Shown: positions 53,281-63,385 of the stretch, in pieces
How positions within the stretch are numbered: position 1 is the first letter of the stretch
How the letters are laid out: every line of letters begins with the position of its first letter
The notes under the pieces: model-generated
The model's input: the letters and a program-made list of their open reading frames with translations, nothing else
The model's database searches: none
What the model was told of the DNA's origin: nothing
Source: Pseudomonadota bacterium
GTDB taxonomy: Bacteria; Myxococcota_A; Polyangia; Polyangiales; Polyangiaceae
DNA length: 64,000 bases
Reading direction: 5' to 3'
Assembly (NCBI GenBank): GCA_023428245.1
Contig: JAEYYX010000094.1
Coordinates: 1-64,000 of the forward strand
Program-made: the position numbers and the translations under genes

Positions 53281-54570
53281 ATGGCAAAGAAAAAGAACTC
53301 AGCCGAACCCTCGATCCATCCTGCCGCCGTGGAGACGCCCCCGTCGGGTACGACTCCTCCCCAAAAAGGCGGTCGCCTGGGGCTGGTCTTGGTCCTTGTG
53401 TCGCTCGCCTTAGTCGGAACCTGGACCTTTACTCGGGTCTCGACGACCGTGGCCGAAAAGCAGGAAATCGAAGAAAAGCGCAAACGAGCGCCGGTGTCCC
53501 TCGATGAGATCTTCGAGGTGAATGTCGTGCGCCCCGAGCTCGCCGAGTGGGTTCCGGTCGTGCCCTTCGAAGGCACCATCGATGCGAACCAGCGCTCCGA
53601 ACTCGGGTTCAAGGTCGGCGGCAAGCTCGCCCGAGTCGCGGTGCGTCTCGGGGATCGCGTCAAGACCGGGCAACTTCTTGGGCAGCTCGATGCTTTGGAG
53701 GCGGCCGCTCAGAGACAAGCGGCGGCGGCTCAGCTCGACGCGGCCCGCGCCCAGCTCGCGCTCACTCGGGACCAAGAAGACCGTACCGGCAAGCTGGTTC
53801 AGAGCGGCGCGCTCGCTTCGGCGCAAGGGGTCCAAGCCGAGCAGGCCCGGGCCCTCGCTGAGGCTCAGGCCGCGGCCGCCAGCGCGAACCTCGGGCTCGC
53901 GCAAACGTCACTCGCGAACCACACGCTCGTGGCGCCTTTTTCCGGAATCGTGACGCGCGCTCCCTCGACACAGGGCTCCGTGGTCGCCCCGGGGCAGGCT
54001 CTCTTTGAAATTGTCGACAACTCTCGCCTGCTTCTGCGCGGAACCATCAATGAAGCCGACGTGGCCTTTTTCGCTCCCGGCGCTCCCGTGCTCATCGATG
54101 GCAACAAAGTCGGCGCAGTGCGCGTTGTAGTCGGCGTTCTGGATCGTCTGACGCGCCGCGTTCCTGTCGAGGCGGAGCTCGATCCGAGCGACGCGCTTCG
54201 GGTCGGGAGCTTCGTCCGCGCGATCATCGCCGGGACCGATAAGATTTCGGTCTTCCGTCTGCCGGGCACGGCCTTGCGCCCCGGAAGTCAGGGGACTGTG
54301 ATGGTGGTTGAAGGGGACCGCCTGCGCGAGGTCGAAGTTCACTTCTCGGTCGAGCCGGAGACCGGAGAGCTTCTCGTTCGGAGCGGCCTCCGAGGAGACG
54401 AACAGATCGTCAAAGCGCCGCGTCCTGAGGCAGCGACAGGCGATCGCGTGAAGGTGGCCACGGCGAACCAAGCTGCGGTTCCCGAGAGCGCGAAAGAGCC
54501 GGCCGCGCTGAAAGCCGATGCCGCTCCCTCCGCCCCGCTTCCGGCTCCGACGGCCGAAGGAAAGAACTGA
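53281..54570 (+). CDS. RND efflux periplasmic adaptor (MFP/HlyD family)
   Basis: 429 residues from ATG 53281. An N-terminal membrane anchor (LGLVLVLVSLALVGTWTF), lipoyl halves around GFKVGGKLARVAVRLGDRVK and VAPFSGIVTRAPSTQGSVV, an alpha-hairpin of Ala/Gln-rich repeats (AAQRQAAAAQLDAARAQLAL), and beta-barrel and membrane-proximal domains. It links the inner-membrane pump to the outer channel. The stop is followed at once by the RND pump (1 bp gap). Confidence 0.92.
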   Translation: MAKKKNSAEPSIHPAAVETPPSGTTPPQKGGRLGLVLVLVSLALVGTWTFTRVSTTVAEKQEIEEKRKRAPVSLDEIFEVNVVRPELAEWVPVVPFEGTIDANQRSELGFKVGGKLARVAVRLGDRVKTGQLLGQLDALEAAAQRQAAAAQLDAARAQLALTRDQEDRTGKLVQSGALASAQGVQAEQARALAEAQAAAASANLGLAQTSLANHTLVAPFSGIVTRAPSTQGSVVAPGQALFEIVDNSRLLLRGTINEADVAFFAPGAPVLIDGNKVGAVRVVVGVLDRLTRRVPVEAELDPSDALRVGSFVRAIIAGTDKISVFRLPGTALRPGSQGTVMVVEGDRLREVEVHFSVEPETGELLVRSGLRGDEQIVKAPRPEAATGDRVKVATANQAAVPESAKEPAALKADAAPSAPLPAPTAEGKN

Positions 54571-54571
54571 G

Positions 54572-57500
54572 ATGACGCTCTCCTCCGTCGCCATCCGCCG
54601 TCCCGTTTTCACGGTGATGGTGGCTTTGTGCATCATGGTCCTGGGTCTCGTGGGCTATTCACGCCTCGGCTCGGACCTGTTCCCGGACGTCTCGTTCCCG
54701 GTCGTCGCAGTGTCCGTTCCTTACCCGGGGGCGAGTCCCGCCGAGGTGGAGAGTCAGCTCGCTAAGCCGATCGAGGACGCGATCGTCGGCGTGAACGGGC
54801 TCGACCGGATCCGGTCGTTCTCCCGCGAGGGTCTCCAGACAACCCTCGTCCTCTTTACGCTCGACACGGATGTCGTGCAGGCGGCCACGGAGGTGCGCGA
54901 GCGAGTCTCGCAGGCCCGCGCCAAGTTTCCCGACGACGCCAAGGAGCCGATCATCGCGCGCTTCGACGTCTCCGCGGCTCCGATCATGACCTACGTCGTG
55001 CGCGGCCAGGGCTCTCTCTCCCTGCTACGCAAGTACGCCGACGACAAGATCCGGCCGGAGCTCGAGCAGGTCGCAGGCGTCGCCAAGGTGCAGATCACCG
55101 GCGGTGCCAAGGAAGAGATCCAAGTCGAGCTCAAGCGGGAGCGCCTCGAGGCCCTAGGCCTCACGCCCGGCCAAATCGTCGGACGCATTCGCGCTGAGAA
55201 CCTAAATGTGCCTGCGGGACACTTCTCGGAGGGTGCGCGGGAGATCACCGTGCGAACCACGGGGGACTTCCAGAGTGTTGAAGACCTCCGAAGCATCATC
55301 GTCGCCAATGCCCCCGATGGCTCAGCGGTTCGTCTTCGGGACGTCGCTCAGGTCCAAGATGGCCTGGCCGAGATCCGCACCCGCGCCTTCTTGAACGGAG
55401 CCGAAGCCGTGACCTTCGACGTACTCAAGCAGTCGGGCCAGAACACCGTCGAGGTAGCTCACCGGGCCAAGGCTGCGGTCGAGAAGATGCGAAGCAAGTT
55501 CCCGGACGGTATGGACGTCGAGCTCATCATCGATCAATCGGAGCTCATCGAGGAGAACGTCGCCCAGGTCCAGCACGACATTGTGTTCGGTGGTCTCATG
55601 GCCATCTTGGTCATTTTGGTGTTCATGATGGATCTCCGTTCGACCATCATCAGCGCCATCGCTTTGCCGACGAGCGTGATCGGCACATTCTTCGCGATGT
55701 ATCTGCTCGGCTACACGCTGAACATGATGTCGCTGCTCGGTCTGAGCCTCTCGATCGGGCTCTTGATCGACGACGCCATCGTGGTGCGCGAAAACATCTT
55801 CCGCCACCTCCACATGGGCAAGGCGCCGATGCAGGCGGCGCTCGACGGAACGCGCGAAGTGACCCTGGCTGTTATGGCGACTACGGCGACTATCGTCGCA
55901 GTCTTCCTTCCTGTCGCCTTCGTGGAAGGGGTTGTCGGTCAGTTCTTCCGGCAATTCGGCGTGACCATCAGCGTCGCTGTCTGCATCTCGACCTTCGTTG
56001 CCTTCACGCTCGATCCCATGCTGTCGTCCCGTTTCGCCGGGGACCCCGATGCCCCGGATCGCTTCCGCTCCATCAAGGCGCCGTTCCGCTGGTTCTTCGG
56101 CGAGCTCGACGCGACGTATGGGCGGGTCCTCGCGTGGTCCGTGCGGCACAAGATTGTGGTGCTCTTGATCGCCTTCGGCAGCCTCTTCAGCATCGGGAGC
56201 ATCATGGAGCTCATGGGCTCGGAGTTTGTGAACGCTGAGGACCGAGCTCAGTTTGTCGTGGAAATTGAGCTTGCGGCGGGCAGCTCCCTCGACGAGACGG
56301 CGCGTGCGGTGAAACCTGTCGAGAAGAAGCTTCTCGAGCACCCAGAGATCCTCACGCTCTTCACCAAGATGGGTCCGGATGAAGAGGTCAACAAGGTTCA
56401 GCTCCGCATCCTGACCACTAAGAAACAGGTCCGGACCGAGGCCCTTGAAGAGATCAAACAGTACGCGCGCGAGACGACCAGCATCCTCAAGGGCGCGAAG
56501 GTCGCGGTGACCGATCCTCCGTTCATCGAAGGCGCGGGCACCGAGGCGCCGATCATGATCAACATTCGAGGCGACGAGTACCCGGACATCGAACGGGTCG
56601 CCTACGAAGTGGAGCGGATTCTGAAGAAGACGCCGGGGGTCTCCGATGTGCAGGTGCGGTACTCTCCGGGACGTCCCGAGTTGGTCCTGAATGTCGATCG
56701 CCAGGCCGCGGCCGATCGGGGGCTCGGCGTTGCGGACGTCGCACTTGGTTTGCGGGCAGCCATGGCCGGCGCCGAGGCCGGCTATTTCCGCCGAGACGGC
56801 GACGAAGTGCCGATCTTGGTGCGACTCGACAAGGAAGACCGACAAGACGCGCGCGCCCTCGAAATGGTGAGCGTGCTGGGCAAGAGTGGGCCGGTTAAAG
56901 TGGGCGACATCGCCCGCTTCGAGCGAGCTTCGGGTCCGCAGGTCATCGAGAGGGAGAACCGTCAGCGCCAGATCGTCATCTGGGGCACACCGGTTGGCAG
57001 GCCGCTCGGCGACGTGGCTGCGGAGTTCCAGCCTGAGATCGACAAGCTCGAGCTCGCGCCAGGCATGAGCATTTACTACGACGGAGAACTTCGTCTGATG
57101 GACGAGACGAATACGAACATGGCGCTCGCGCTCCTGCTCGGCGTTGTCTTTATCTACCTCGTTTTGGCCTCTCAGTTCGAGAGTTTCATCCACCCCGTCA
57201 CGATCATGGTGACCCTGCCGCTCGCGCTCGTGGGCGGTGTGCTCGGCCTCTTCTTGACCGGCCGCACCATGGCTATGGGCGCGATGATCGGAATCATTCT
57301 GCTCATGGGGCTCGTGACCAAGAACGCGATCCTCTTGATCGACAGGGCCATCGAGCGCGTGAGGGAACACGGCGAAACGCCTCTGCAAGCAATCCTTGAG
57401 GCGGGGCCCGAACGTCTGCGTCCGATCCTCATGACGAGCGCCGCCATGGTGCTCGGCATGTGGCCGACCGCGGTCTCTAACGCTGACGGAAGCGAGTTCC

Positions 57501-57661
57501 GCTCGCCGATGGCGATCGCTGTCATCGCGGGTGTGATCAGCTCGACCTTCTTGAGCTTGATCGTAGCTCCCGTGGTCTATCTGTTGTTTGAGGGCGCCAA
57601 AGATCGCTTTGCGCGCTTGTTCCGCGTGAAGAGAGCTCCCTTACCCGCCCCTGCGGAGTGA
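54572..57661 (+). CDS. RND-family inner-membrane efflux pump (AcrB-like)
   Basis: 1029 residues with 12 membrane helices and two large periplasmic loops. The N-terminus is SSVAIRRPVFTVMVALCIMV with FPDVSFPVVAVSVPYPGASP. The proton-relay motif in helix 4 is SIGLLIDDAIVVRENIF. The C-terminal block shows MGLVTKNAILLIDRAIERVR and LRPILMTSAAMVLGMWPTAV. It uses the proton gradient to export hydrophobic compounds. SD AAGGAAAG precedes ATG 54572. Its substrate cannot be told from sequence. Confidence 0.95.
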   Translation: MTLSSVAIRRPVFTVMVALCIMVLGLVGYSRLGSDLFPDVSFPVVAVSVPYPGASPAEVESQLAKPIEDAIVGVNGLDRIRSFSREGLQTTLVLFTLDTDVVQAATEVRERVSQARAKFPDDAKEPIIARFDVSAAPIMTYVVRGQGSLSLLRKYADDKIRPELEQVAGVAKVQITGGAKEEIQVELKRERLEALGLTPGQIVGRIRAENLNVPAGHFSEGAREITVRTTGDFQSVEDLRSIIVANAPDGSAVRLRDVAQVQDGLAEIRTRAFLNGAEAVTFDVLKQSGQNTVEVAHRAKAAVEKMRSKFPDGMDVELIIDQSELIEENVAQVQHDIVFGGLMAILVILVFMMDLRSTIISAIALPTSVIGTFFAMYLLGYTLNMMSLLGLSLSIGLLIDDAIVVRENIFRHLHMGKAPMQAALDGTREVTLAVMATTATIVAVFLPVAFVEGVVGQFFRQFGVTISVAVCISTFVAFTLDPMLSSRFAGDPDAPDRFRSIKAPFRWFFGELDATYGRVLAWSVRHKIVVLLIAFGSLFSIGSIMELMGSEFVNAEDRAQFVVEIELAAGSSLDETARAVKPVEKKLLEHPEILTLFTKMGPDEEVNKVQLRILTTKKQVRTEALEEIKQYARETTSILKGAKVAVTDPPFIEGAGTEAPIMINIRGDEYPDIERVAYEVERILKKTPGVSDVQVRYSPGRPELVLNVDRQAAADRGLGVADVALGLRAAMAGAEAGYFRRDGDEVPILVRLDKEDRQDARALEMVSVLGKSGPVKVGDIARFERASGPQVIERENRQRQIVIWGTPVGRPLGDVAAEFQPEIDKLELAPGMSIYYDGELRLMDETNTNMALALLLGVVFIYLVLASQFESFIHPVTIMVTLPLALVGGVLGLFLTGRTMAMGAMIGIILLMGLVTKNAILLIDRAIERVREHGETPLQAILEAGPERLRPILMTSAAMVLGMWPTAVSNADGSEFRSPMAIAVIAGVISSTFLSLIVAPVVYLLFEGAKDRFARLFRVKRAPLPAPAE

Positions 57662-57678
57662 ACGAAAGGTCATCCAAG

Positions 57679-59241
57679 ATGAGAATGCGTGCCCCGAGAT
57701 TCCTCGGACTTGTCCTTTTGTCACCGCTCAGCGCGCTCTCGGCGCCCGGTGAGACGCCGAGTCCGGCGCCCGAAGAAAGCCGCGACGAAGGAGCGGAAGT
57801 CCCCCAGAGTTCGGAAGTGAAGAGCGAAGCGAAGCCGGAAGCTGAGATAGCTCCTCGCGCGAGCCTCGAAGAAGAGCTTGGTGCTCTTCTGGAGCCCGGC
57901 GGACTCACGTCAAAGCGAGTGGCGGAGCGCACTGTCGACACCAGCTCTCGCGTAGAAGCCAAGAGGCGCGCGGAAGCATCCGCCGCCGCGAGCGCCAATC
58001 AGGTCGCTCAACGCTTCTACCCGCGACTCGAGCTTTCGGCCCGTTACACCCGTCTCTCCGAGGTCACGATGCCGGCCTTCGGTACCTCCGAGGGCATCTC
58101 CCAGGTGTTCGTGCAGGGGGAAAGCGCGACAGCCACGCCGGTCGGACCTGGCGACCAGCTCCTCAAGGTGACGCCGCCGCCGTTCTCGTTCCCGGTGCTT
58201 TTGAACAACTTCGAGTTGAAGGCGACCTTGAGTGTTCCGCTCTCGGACTATCTGCTCAGAATGTCGACATCGATCGGAGCGGCGAATCAGGCCCTGTACG
58301 GCGCGGAGTGGAACCGGAAGGCGGAGACCCTGCTCGTCCAGACGGACGCCAAGATCGCCTATTATGAGTGGGTCAAGGCGCTCGGGGCTCGCTACATCGC
58401 ACAGAAGAGTGTGAGCCAGGTTCAGGCGGCCCTGCGCGACGTTGAGCAGTCTTTCGGAATTGGCACTGCTTCGAAGGCAGACGTGCTTCGCACCGAGGCT
58501 CAATACAACCAGGCGAAGCTCCTCTTGTCCCGGGCGGAACGAGGCGTTGTCGTGGCGACCGAAGCGCTCCGCACGCTGCAGCACGATGCCCCAGGCGCAC
58601 AATATACGGTCGGTGAAAACATCCTCGAAGATGTCACCGTGGAAGCTCCCTCGACCCTCGAAGCTGCTTACCAGGAAGCGCGGGAGAAACGCCTTGAGCT
58701 CCGCGCCCTCAAGGCTGTCGAGGCCTCTTACAGAAAGCAGGCCGAAGCGGCTCGGAAGGACAACTATCCCCGCCTCGACGCCGTCGGGAATGCTATTTAC
58801 GCCAACCCTAACCAGCGCATCATCCCGAACCTAGGCACTTGGGACGGGACTTGGGACGCGAGTTTGGTCTTGAGCTGGACGCCGACAGCGATCCCCGGTG
58901 TGCAGAGCGGCGCCCGAGCCCTCGACGCCAAGGCCGCAGAATATGCGGCGCAGAGGCAGGCTATGGAGGATGGCCTTCGCATGGAGGTCGCGCAGGCGCT
59001 GAGCGCGCTCGAGGAGGCCCAGAGTTCGGTGGTCACCGCCCGTTTGGTGCTCCGCGCCTCCGAAGAGGGAGAGCGGGTGAGCCGGGAGCTGTTTCGGGTG
59101 GGCCGGGCGACGGCCCTCGAGCTCTCCGACGCGCAGACGAGTTTGACGCGCGCCCGCCTCGAGCTCTTTTTCGCGCACGTCGAGGTGCGCATCGCGCGGG
59201 AAAGACTCATGCACGCCCTTGGTCGGGACGTATCGGAGTAA
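57679..59241 (+). CDS. TolC-family outer-membrane efflux channel
   Basis: 520 residues from ATG 57679. Signal peptide (APRFLGLVLLSPLSALSAPG), an acidic disordered linker, then two outer-membrane-efflux repeats with long helices (AQRFYPRLELSARYTRLSEV, TLSVPLSDYLLRMSTSIGAA, KNYPRLDAVG-like DNYPRLDAVGNAIYANPNQR). It is the third component of the tetR-MFP-RND-TolC system and starts 17 bp after the pump. The Ala/Glu-rich extension before the first repeat is longer than usual. Confidence 0.92.
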   Translation: MRMRAPRFLGLVLLSPLSALSAPGETPSPAPEESRDEGAEVPQSSEVKSEAKPEAEIAPRASLEEELGALLEPGGLTSKRVAERTVDTSSRVEAKRRAEASAAASANQVAQRFYPRLELSARYTRLSEVTMPAFGTSEGISQVFVQGESATATPVGPGDQLLKVTPPPFSFPVLLNNFELKATLSVPLSDYLLRMSTSIGAANQALYGAEWNRKAETLLVQTDAKIAYYEWVKALGARYIAQKSVSQVQAALRDVEQSFGIGTASKADVLRTEAQYNQAKLLLSRAERGVVVATEALRTLQHDAPGAQYTVGENILEDVTVEAPSTLEAAYQEAREKRLELRALKAVEASYRKQAEAARKDNYPRLDAVGNAIYANPNQRIIPNLGTWDGTWDASLVLSWTPTAIPGVQSGARALDAKAAEYAAQRQAMEDGLRMEVAQALSALEEAQSSVVTARLVLRASEEGERVSRELFRVGRATALELSDAQTSLTRARLELFFAHVEVRIARERLMHALGRDVSE

Positions 59242-59244
59242 ACC

Positions 59245-60882
59245 ATGCCTGCACCTCAGACCACGCCCGATGCTGCGTTCGGCTCGGCTGTCGAGTCCTG
59301 GTCAAGAAAGACGTTCTTCGCTTGCGCCCTCGGAGTGAACGCCGCTGTGCTTGCGTTCGGGTGGTTTGTGCATCCGTGGCTCTATCTCCTTTACGCGCTC
59401 TTCGTACCGCTGACGATCATCGGCACCTACGACGCCCTTCAGAGGCGGCACACGATCCTCCGGAACTTCCCGCTGCTCGGGCACATCCGCTACTTCCTTG
59501 AATCGCTTCGGCCTGAGATTCGGCAATACTTCATTGAGTCCGACTCAGAAGATCTTCCTTTCAGTCGGGAGAAAAGAAGCCTCGTCTTCCAGAGGGCCAA
59601 GGGCCAGCTCGACACGCGCCCCTTCGGAACTCTGCGCGATGTGAACGCCATCGGTTATGAGTGGGTGAACCATTCGTTAGCTCCCGTAACGCCCTCACCG
59701 GAGGCCGCCCGGCTCTTGATCGGTGGGGCCCACTGCAAGAAGCCCTACTCCAGCTCGCTTCTGAACGTCTCGGCCATGAGCTTCGGAGCGCTCTCGAAAA
59801 ACGCGATCTTGGCCCTGAATATGGGCGCGAAGCGCGGCAACTTCGCGCACAACACGGGGGAGGGCGGCATCAGTCCCTATCACCTCGAGCCAGGCGGAGA
59901 CCTGATCTGGCAGATCGGTACAGGCTATTTCGGATGTCGCCGAGGAGACGGCGGGTTTGACGAGGGCCTGTTCCGGGACAAGTGCGCCAAGCACCCGGCG
60001 ATCAAGATGATCGAGCTCAAGCTGAGTCAAGGCGCGAAACCAGCCCACGGCGGAATCCTACCCGCGGCCAAGATTACCCCGGAAATCGCAGCGATTCGCC
60101 ACGTTCCTTTGGGCGAGGACGTGAACTCGCCTCCGGCCCACAGCGCGTTTCACGGTCCTACTGGGCTGCTCATGTTCCTGCAGAAGCTCCGCGAGCTGTC
60201 CGGAGGGTTGCCAGTAGGGTTCAAGCTTTGTGTGGGGCGGCCGCGGGAGTGGTTCTCAATCGTGAAGGCGATGCTCGAGACTGGGATCCTTCCGGACTTC
60301 ATCACGGTCGATGGCGGGGAAGGCGGGACGGGCGCGGCGCCGCTCGAATTCTTGAACTCGATCGGAACGCCCCTCGGTGATGGGCTCTCTCTCGTTCACG
60401 GCTCTCTCGAAGGAGCGAACCTCCGTTCCCAGATTCGCATCATCGCGACAGGGAAAGTGAGCTCAGGCTTCGACATTCTCCGGCACATCGCGCTCGGCGC
60501 CGACGCCTGCAACGCGGCGCGCGCCATGATGTTCGCCCTCGGCTGCATCCAAGCCCTCAAATGCAACACGAACAAATGCCCGACCGGCGTCGCGACCAGC
60601 GATCCGAAGCTTGTGGCGGGGCTTGTCGTCGAGCCGAAGAGCGAACGCGTTTACAGCTACCATAGGCGCACGATTCACAGTTTCCTCGAGATGCTCGGCG
60701 CCGCTGGGCTTGGGCACCCCGACGCGCTCTCGGCGGACCACGTCATGAGACGCATCGCGACAGGGAAGATCAAGCGCCTAGCGGAGCTCTATCCTCAGTT
60801 CCGCCGAGGTGGGCTTCTCGAGGGGGAGTGCCCCGAGTGCTACCGGGACGAGTGGCAGAGCGCGACCTCAGCGTCCTTCTAA
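59245..60882 (+). CDS. FMN-binding glutamate synthase-family protein
   Basis: 545 residues. Two N-terminal membrane helices (CALGVNAAVLAFGWFVHPWL, YLLYALFVPLTIIG), then an FMN barrel as in the glutamate synthase central domain (SAMSFGALSKNAILALNMGA, NTGEGGIS, SQGAKPAHGGILPAAKI, VDGGEGGTGAAPLEF). The iron-sulfur cysteines are in CIQALKCNTNKCPTGVAT. No amidotransferase domain. Such stand-alone forms occur widely; their reaction is not settled. It is 3 bp behind the efflux channel gene, though probably unrelated to efflux. Confidence 0.88.
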   Translation: MPAPQTTPDAAFGSAVESWSRKTFFACALGVNAAVLAFGWFVHPWLYLLYALFVPLTIIGTYDALQRRHTILRNFPLLGHIRYFLESLRPEIRQYFIESDSEDLPFSREKRSLVFQRAKGQLDTRPFGTLRDVNAIGYEWVNHSLAPVTPSPEAARLLIGGAHCKKPYSSSLLNVSAMSFGALSKNAILALNMGAKRGNFAHNTGEGGISPYHLEPGGDLIWQIGTGYFGCRRGDGGFDEGLFRDKCAKHPAIKMIELKLSQGAKPAHGGILPAAKITPEIAAIRHVPLGEDVNSPPAHSAFHGPTGLLMFLQKLRELSGGLPVGFKLCVGRPREWFSIVKAMLETGILPDFITVDGGEGGTGAAPLEFLNSIGTPLGDGLSLVHGSLEGANLRSQIRIIATGKVSSGFDILRHIALGADACNAARAMMFALGCIQALKCNTNKCPTGVATSDPKLVAGLVVEPKSERVYSYHRRTIHSFLEMLGAAGLGHPDALSADHVMRRIATGKIKRLAELYPQFRRGGLLEGECPECYRDEWQSATSASF

Positions 60883-60982
60883 TAAAGCACTGTTGGCGAG
60901 CGGCGCGCCTCGCACAATGATCGCCCTGGCCCTTGAATGAACTCACGCCGAGTTTACGGACGAGGTCGCTTCGCGCGCAGCT

Positions 60983-61513
60983 TCAGCTCGCTTGCGTGAC
61001 GACGGGCTCAAGGGTCACGGGCTCGTTCATGACAGCAGCGCCCGCGGGTTCGGCGCCGGTGCCCTGGGGCGTTGCGGTCGCCTTTGGCACGTCGTCCCCG
61101 CTCAGCTCGACGCTTCCGAGGTTTGTTTCGTCGGCGGCCCCGAGCGCACCTTCTGGCCTCACGATCTCGCGCTCAAAGGACTCAGGGGGCTCATCGGGCG
61201 CGGGCGGCTCCGAGAAAGAGACTAGCGGATCCGCGAGCATCAACTTCAGGTTTGAGAGCTTCACGGCCACAGGAACGCCGGGGCCGTCGAGAGCGGCGGC
61301 GAGCCGTTGGGCTCGGTCCTTCGGTTCGAGTTTGGCCGCGAGCTCCTTCAGATCCGGGGAAGGGGGGAAGGACGGACGCCGCGCGGCCGAGCTCAGCTCA
61401 AGCTTGACGGCCGGGCTATTCGAGGAGGATGGGCTCCCTTGCACAGGGCCCGCTACGCGTGGACTCACGTCAGCTGCGACGGCGGGCGAGTGGAAGAGAG
61501 GACCAATGTGCAT
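60983..61513 (-). CDS. Low-complexity hypothetical protein
   Basis: 176 residues rich in Pro, Ala, Ser and Glu with a helical core (PDLKELAAKLEPKDRAQRLA, 'VAVKLSNLKLMLADPLVSF'). Codon use (third position mostly G/C) supports coding on the minus strand. No family or signal peptide recognised. It lies 70 bp downstream of the alkyl-DHAP synthase gene on the same strand and may be co-transcribed. Function unknown. Confidence 0.55.
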   Translation of the reverse strand: MHIGPLFHSPAVAADVSPRVAGPVQGSPSSSNSPAVKLELSSAARRPSFPPSPDLKELAAKLEPKDRAQRLAAALDGPGVPVAVKLSNLKLMLADPLVSFSEPPAPDEPPESFEREIVRPEGALGAADETNLGSVELSGDDVPKATATPQGTGAEPAGAAVMNEPVTLEPVVTQAS

Positions 61514-61582
61514 GATGTTTCCCCGAACGAAAAAGAAATTGAGCTAGGCGCTCCCGCCCCGAAAATCGGGGAGGGAACCGGT

Positions 61583-63385
61583 CTACTCGAGAGGAACGGC
61601 AGGCGGGAAACTCCCTTGAGGCTTTTTTTGAGAGGAGGCGTCGTTCGGGGGCACCTCACCCATGGCATGATTGCCCGCGGCGAAAATATCCGCCGGATCA
61701 ACGGCCCGTTTGATGGCGTGCTGGAGCGCGATGGCGGCGGGGGAATAGACGCGAGGCAGAAACTGCTGGCGAATTTTGCCGATGCCGTGGTGGTGGGACA
61801 AAGATCCACCGGCGCTCAGAATTTCGTCGCGGGCGGCGTATTCGAGGAGTTCGTAGGCGTGCACAGGGTCTTCGACACCCTCTGTGTAGAACCCGAGGTA
61901 GAAGTAGATGCAGACCCCGGTGTGATAGAGCTGGGTGACGCGGCCAGTGAAGAACGGCTTTCCGGGGAGACCAAGGGCGGCGTGTTCACGCTCGATGCGG
62001 GCTTTGACCCGATAGTAGAGGTCGAGAGCCTGGCTCCAAGGAACGCTCGTCTCGAAGCTCTCGGCGATGGCCTTGAGCGTGAAGGTCAAGTCGCGGATGT
62101 AGGCGATACCGAAGGTGAGCTGATACCCGCGCTCGCCGTTCGAGGGCCCTGCGTCGAGGGCGCGGTGTTTTTGACCGAGCCTCTTTGTGGTGCGCATCTC
62201 GGCTTCGACCTCTGCGTTTGTACCCTCGTAGACGAGCGTCACGACGCACATTTTTTCCGGATCGAAGCCTTTGATCTTGGTGACGAGCAGCTTCTCGGCA
62301 GCGCTCTTGGCGCGGTGCAAGAGCCCCGTAGTTTTCGGCTTGAGGGCGAGCCCGAACTGGAACTGGGTGTTGTCCATGAGCCGCACGCTGGCGGGGAGGC
62401 GGCTCGTATGGGTCAGCTCGCGCAAGAAATGAAAGCCTGCGTCGAAGGAGGGAAAAATCAGGGAACCGTACTCGCGGCGCTCCGGCGTCCTGTGGACCTT
62501 GATGGTTGCCTGGGTGATGATGCCGAGATTTCCTTCGCTGCCGAGTAGGCAGCGGAGAGGCGGAACTCCGAGGCTCTCACGGGGGGCCGACTCCGGGCGG
62601 CTGATTTCACCGCCGGTCGTCACAGCTCGCACGTCGAGGACCAAGTCCTCGATATTCCCGTAGCGGTTCTTCTTCATGCCGCTCGCGTTGGTCGCGATCC
62701 AGCCACCGAGCGTCGAAAACTCGAGGCTGTCGGGCTCGTGACCCATCGTGAGTCCATAGGCCGCGAGGTGCGCCTCGAGATCGCGGCCCCGGATCCCCGC
62801 CTCGAATACGGCGATGCCGTCCTCGACGGAGAGCTTCAAGCAGCGATTGAGGCGCCGCAAATCGACGGAAATCACCGCGCGCTGCTCCTCCGGTCGCACC
62901 TTGAGCGCCCAGGTCACGTTGGTGCCTCCGCCGTAGGGCACGAGCACGGCATTCAGCTTCTGAGCAACGGGAACCAGCGCGGCCACCTCGTCGTGGTCCT
63001 TCGGGAACACGACAACGTCCGGCACCCGGGGGACTTCTCCGTAACGGATCGCCCATATTTCGCTCGCGGTGTGGCCGTGTCCGTGACGAAGGCGGAGCTT
63101 GTCGTCGGTGCTCACGTGCTCGGCCCCGAGCAGCGCGGAGAGGTCAGTCAGCAGCTGTGCCGGCGCGCGAGAAGTGGGGATGTTCGGCGGGTAGTGCGGT
63201 GGATGTTGGTTCCGGCCGCTCAGCTTCACCGCTAGTTTCTTCGAGAACCACGGCAAGAGGCTCGGCAAGCGGAGGCCCGAGAGCGGATAGCGATTGCCGG
63301 TGAGGACGACGCTGTCATCCTCCTGCACCTCGAAGCGCGTGTCCTGAAAGCCCCAGGCGTCGAGTGCCTCGTCATCGTGGATCAT
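61583..63385 (-). CDS. agpS: Alkyldihydroxyacetonephosphate synthase (AGPS-like FAD oxidase)
   Basis: 600 residues. FAD-binding_4 domain with VVVFPKDHDEVAALV, 'VPYGGGTNVTWAL' and FSTLGGWIATNASGMKKNRY, and a C-terminal FAD-oxidase domain with YHTGVCIYFYLGF and the HHHGIGKIR active-site motif. The N-terminal HPPHYPP segment is also AGPS-like. It swaps the acyl chain of acyl-DHAP for a fatty alcohol, the committing step of ether lipids, which myxobacteria make. A D-lactate or glycolate oxidase was considered, but these motifs favour AGPS. The C-terminal ~20 residues are disordered. Confidence 0.85.
   Translation of the reverse strand: MIHDDEALDAWGFQDTRFEVQEDDSVVLTGNRYPLSGLRLPSLLPWFSKKLAVKLSGRNQHPPHYPPNIPTSRAPAQLLTDLSALLGAEHVSTDDKLRLRHGHGHTASEIWAIRYGEVPRVPDVVVFPKDHDEVAALVPVAQKLNAVLVPYGGGTNVTWALKVRPEEQRAVISVDLRRLNRCLKLSVEDGIAVFEAGIRGRDLEAHLAAYGLTMGHEPDSLEFSTLGGWIATNASGMKKNRYGNIEDLVLDVRAVTTGGEISRPESAPRESLGVPPLRCLLGSEGNLGIITQATIKVHRTPERREYGSLIFPSFDAGFHFLRELTHTSRLPASVRLMDNTQFQFGLALKPKTTGLLHRAKSAAEKLLVTKIKGFDPEKMCVVTLVYEGTNAEVEAEMRTTKRLGQKHRALDAGPSNGERGYQLTFGIAYIRDLTFTLKAIAESFETSVPWSQALDLYYRVKARIEREHAALGLPGKPFFTGRVTQLYHTGVCIYFYLGFYTEGVEDPVHAYELLEYAARDEILSAGGSLSHHHGIGKIRQQFLPRVYSPAAIALQHAIKRAVDPADIFAAGNHAMGEVPPNDASSQKKPQGSFPPAVPLE

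Noticed and set aside
55322..57388. 688-codon open frame antisense to the RND pump
   Set aside because: The composition is rich in His/Asp/Glu/Arg, typical of reverse-strand reading of GC-rich genes; the pump on the plus strand is unmistakable.
60933..61547. Plus-strand frame opposite the hypothetical gene at 60983-61513
   Set aside because: It is Ser/Gly-rich low complexity; the minus strand shows better third-position GC and a more protein-like helical core.
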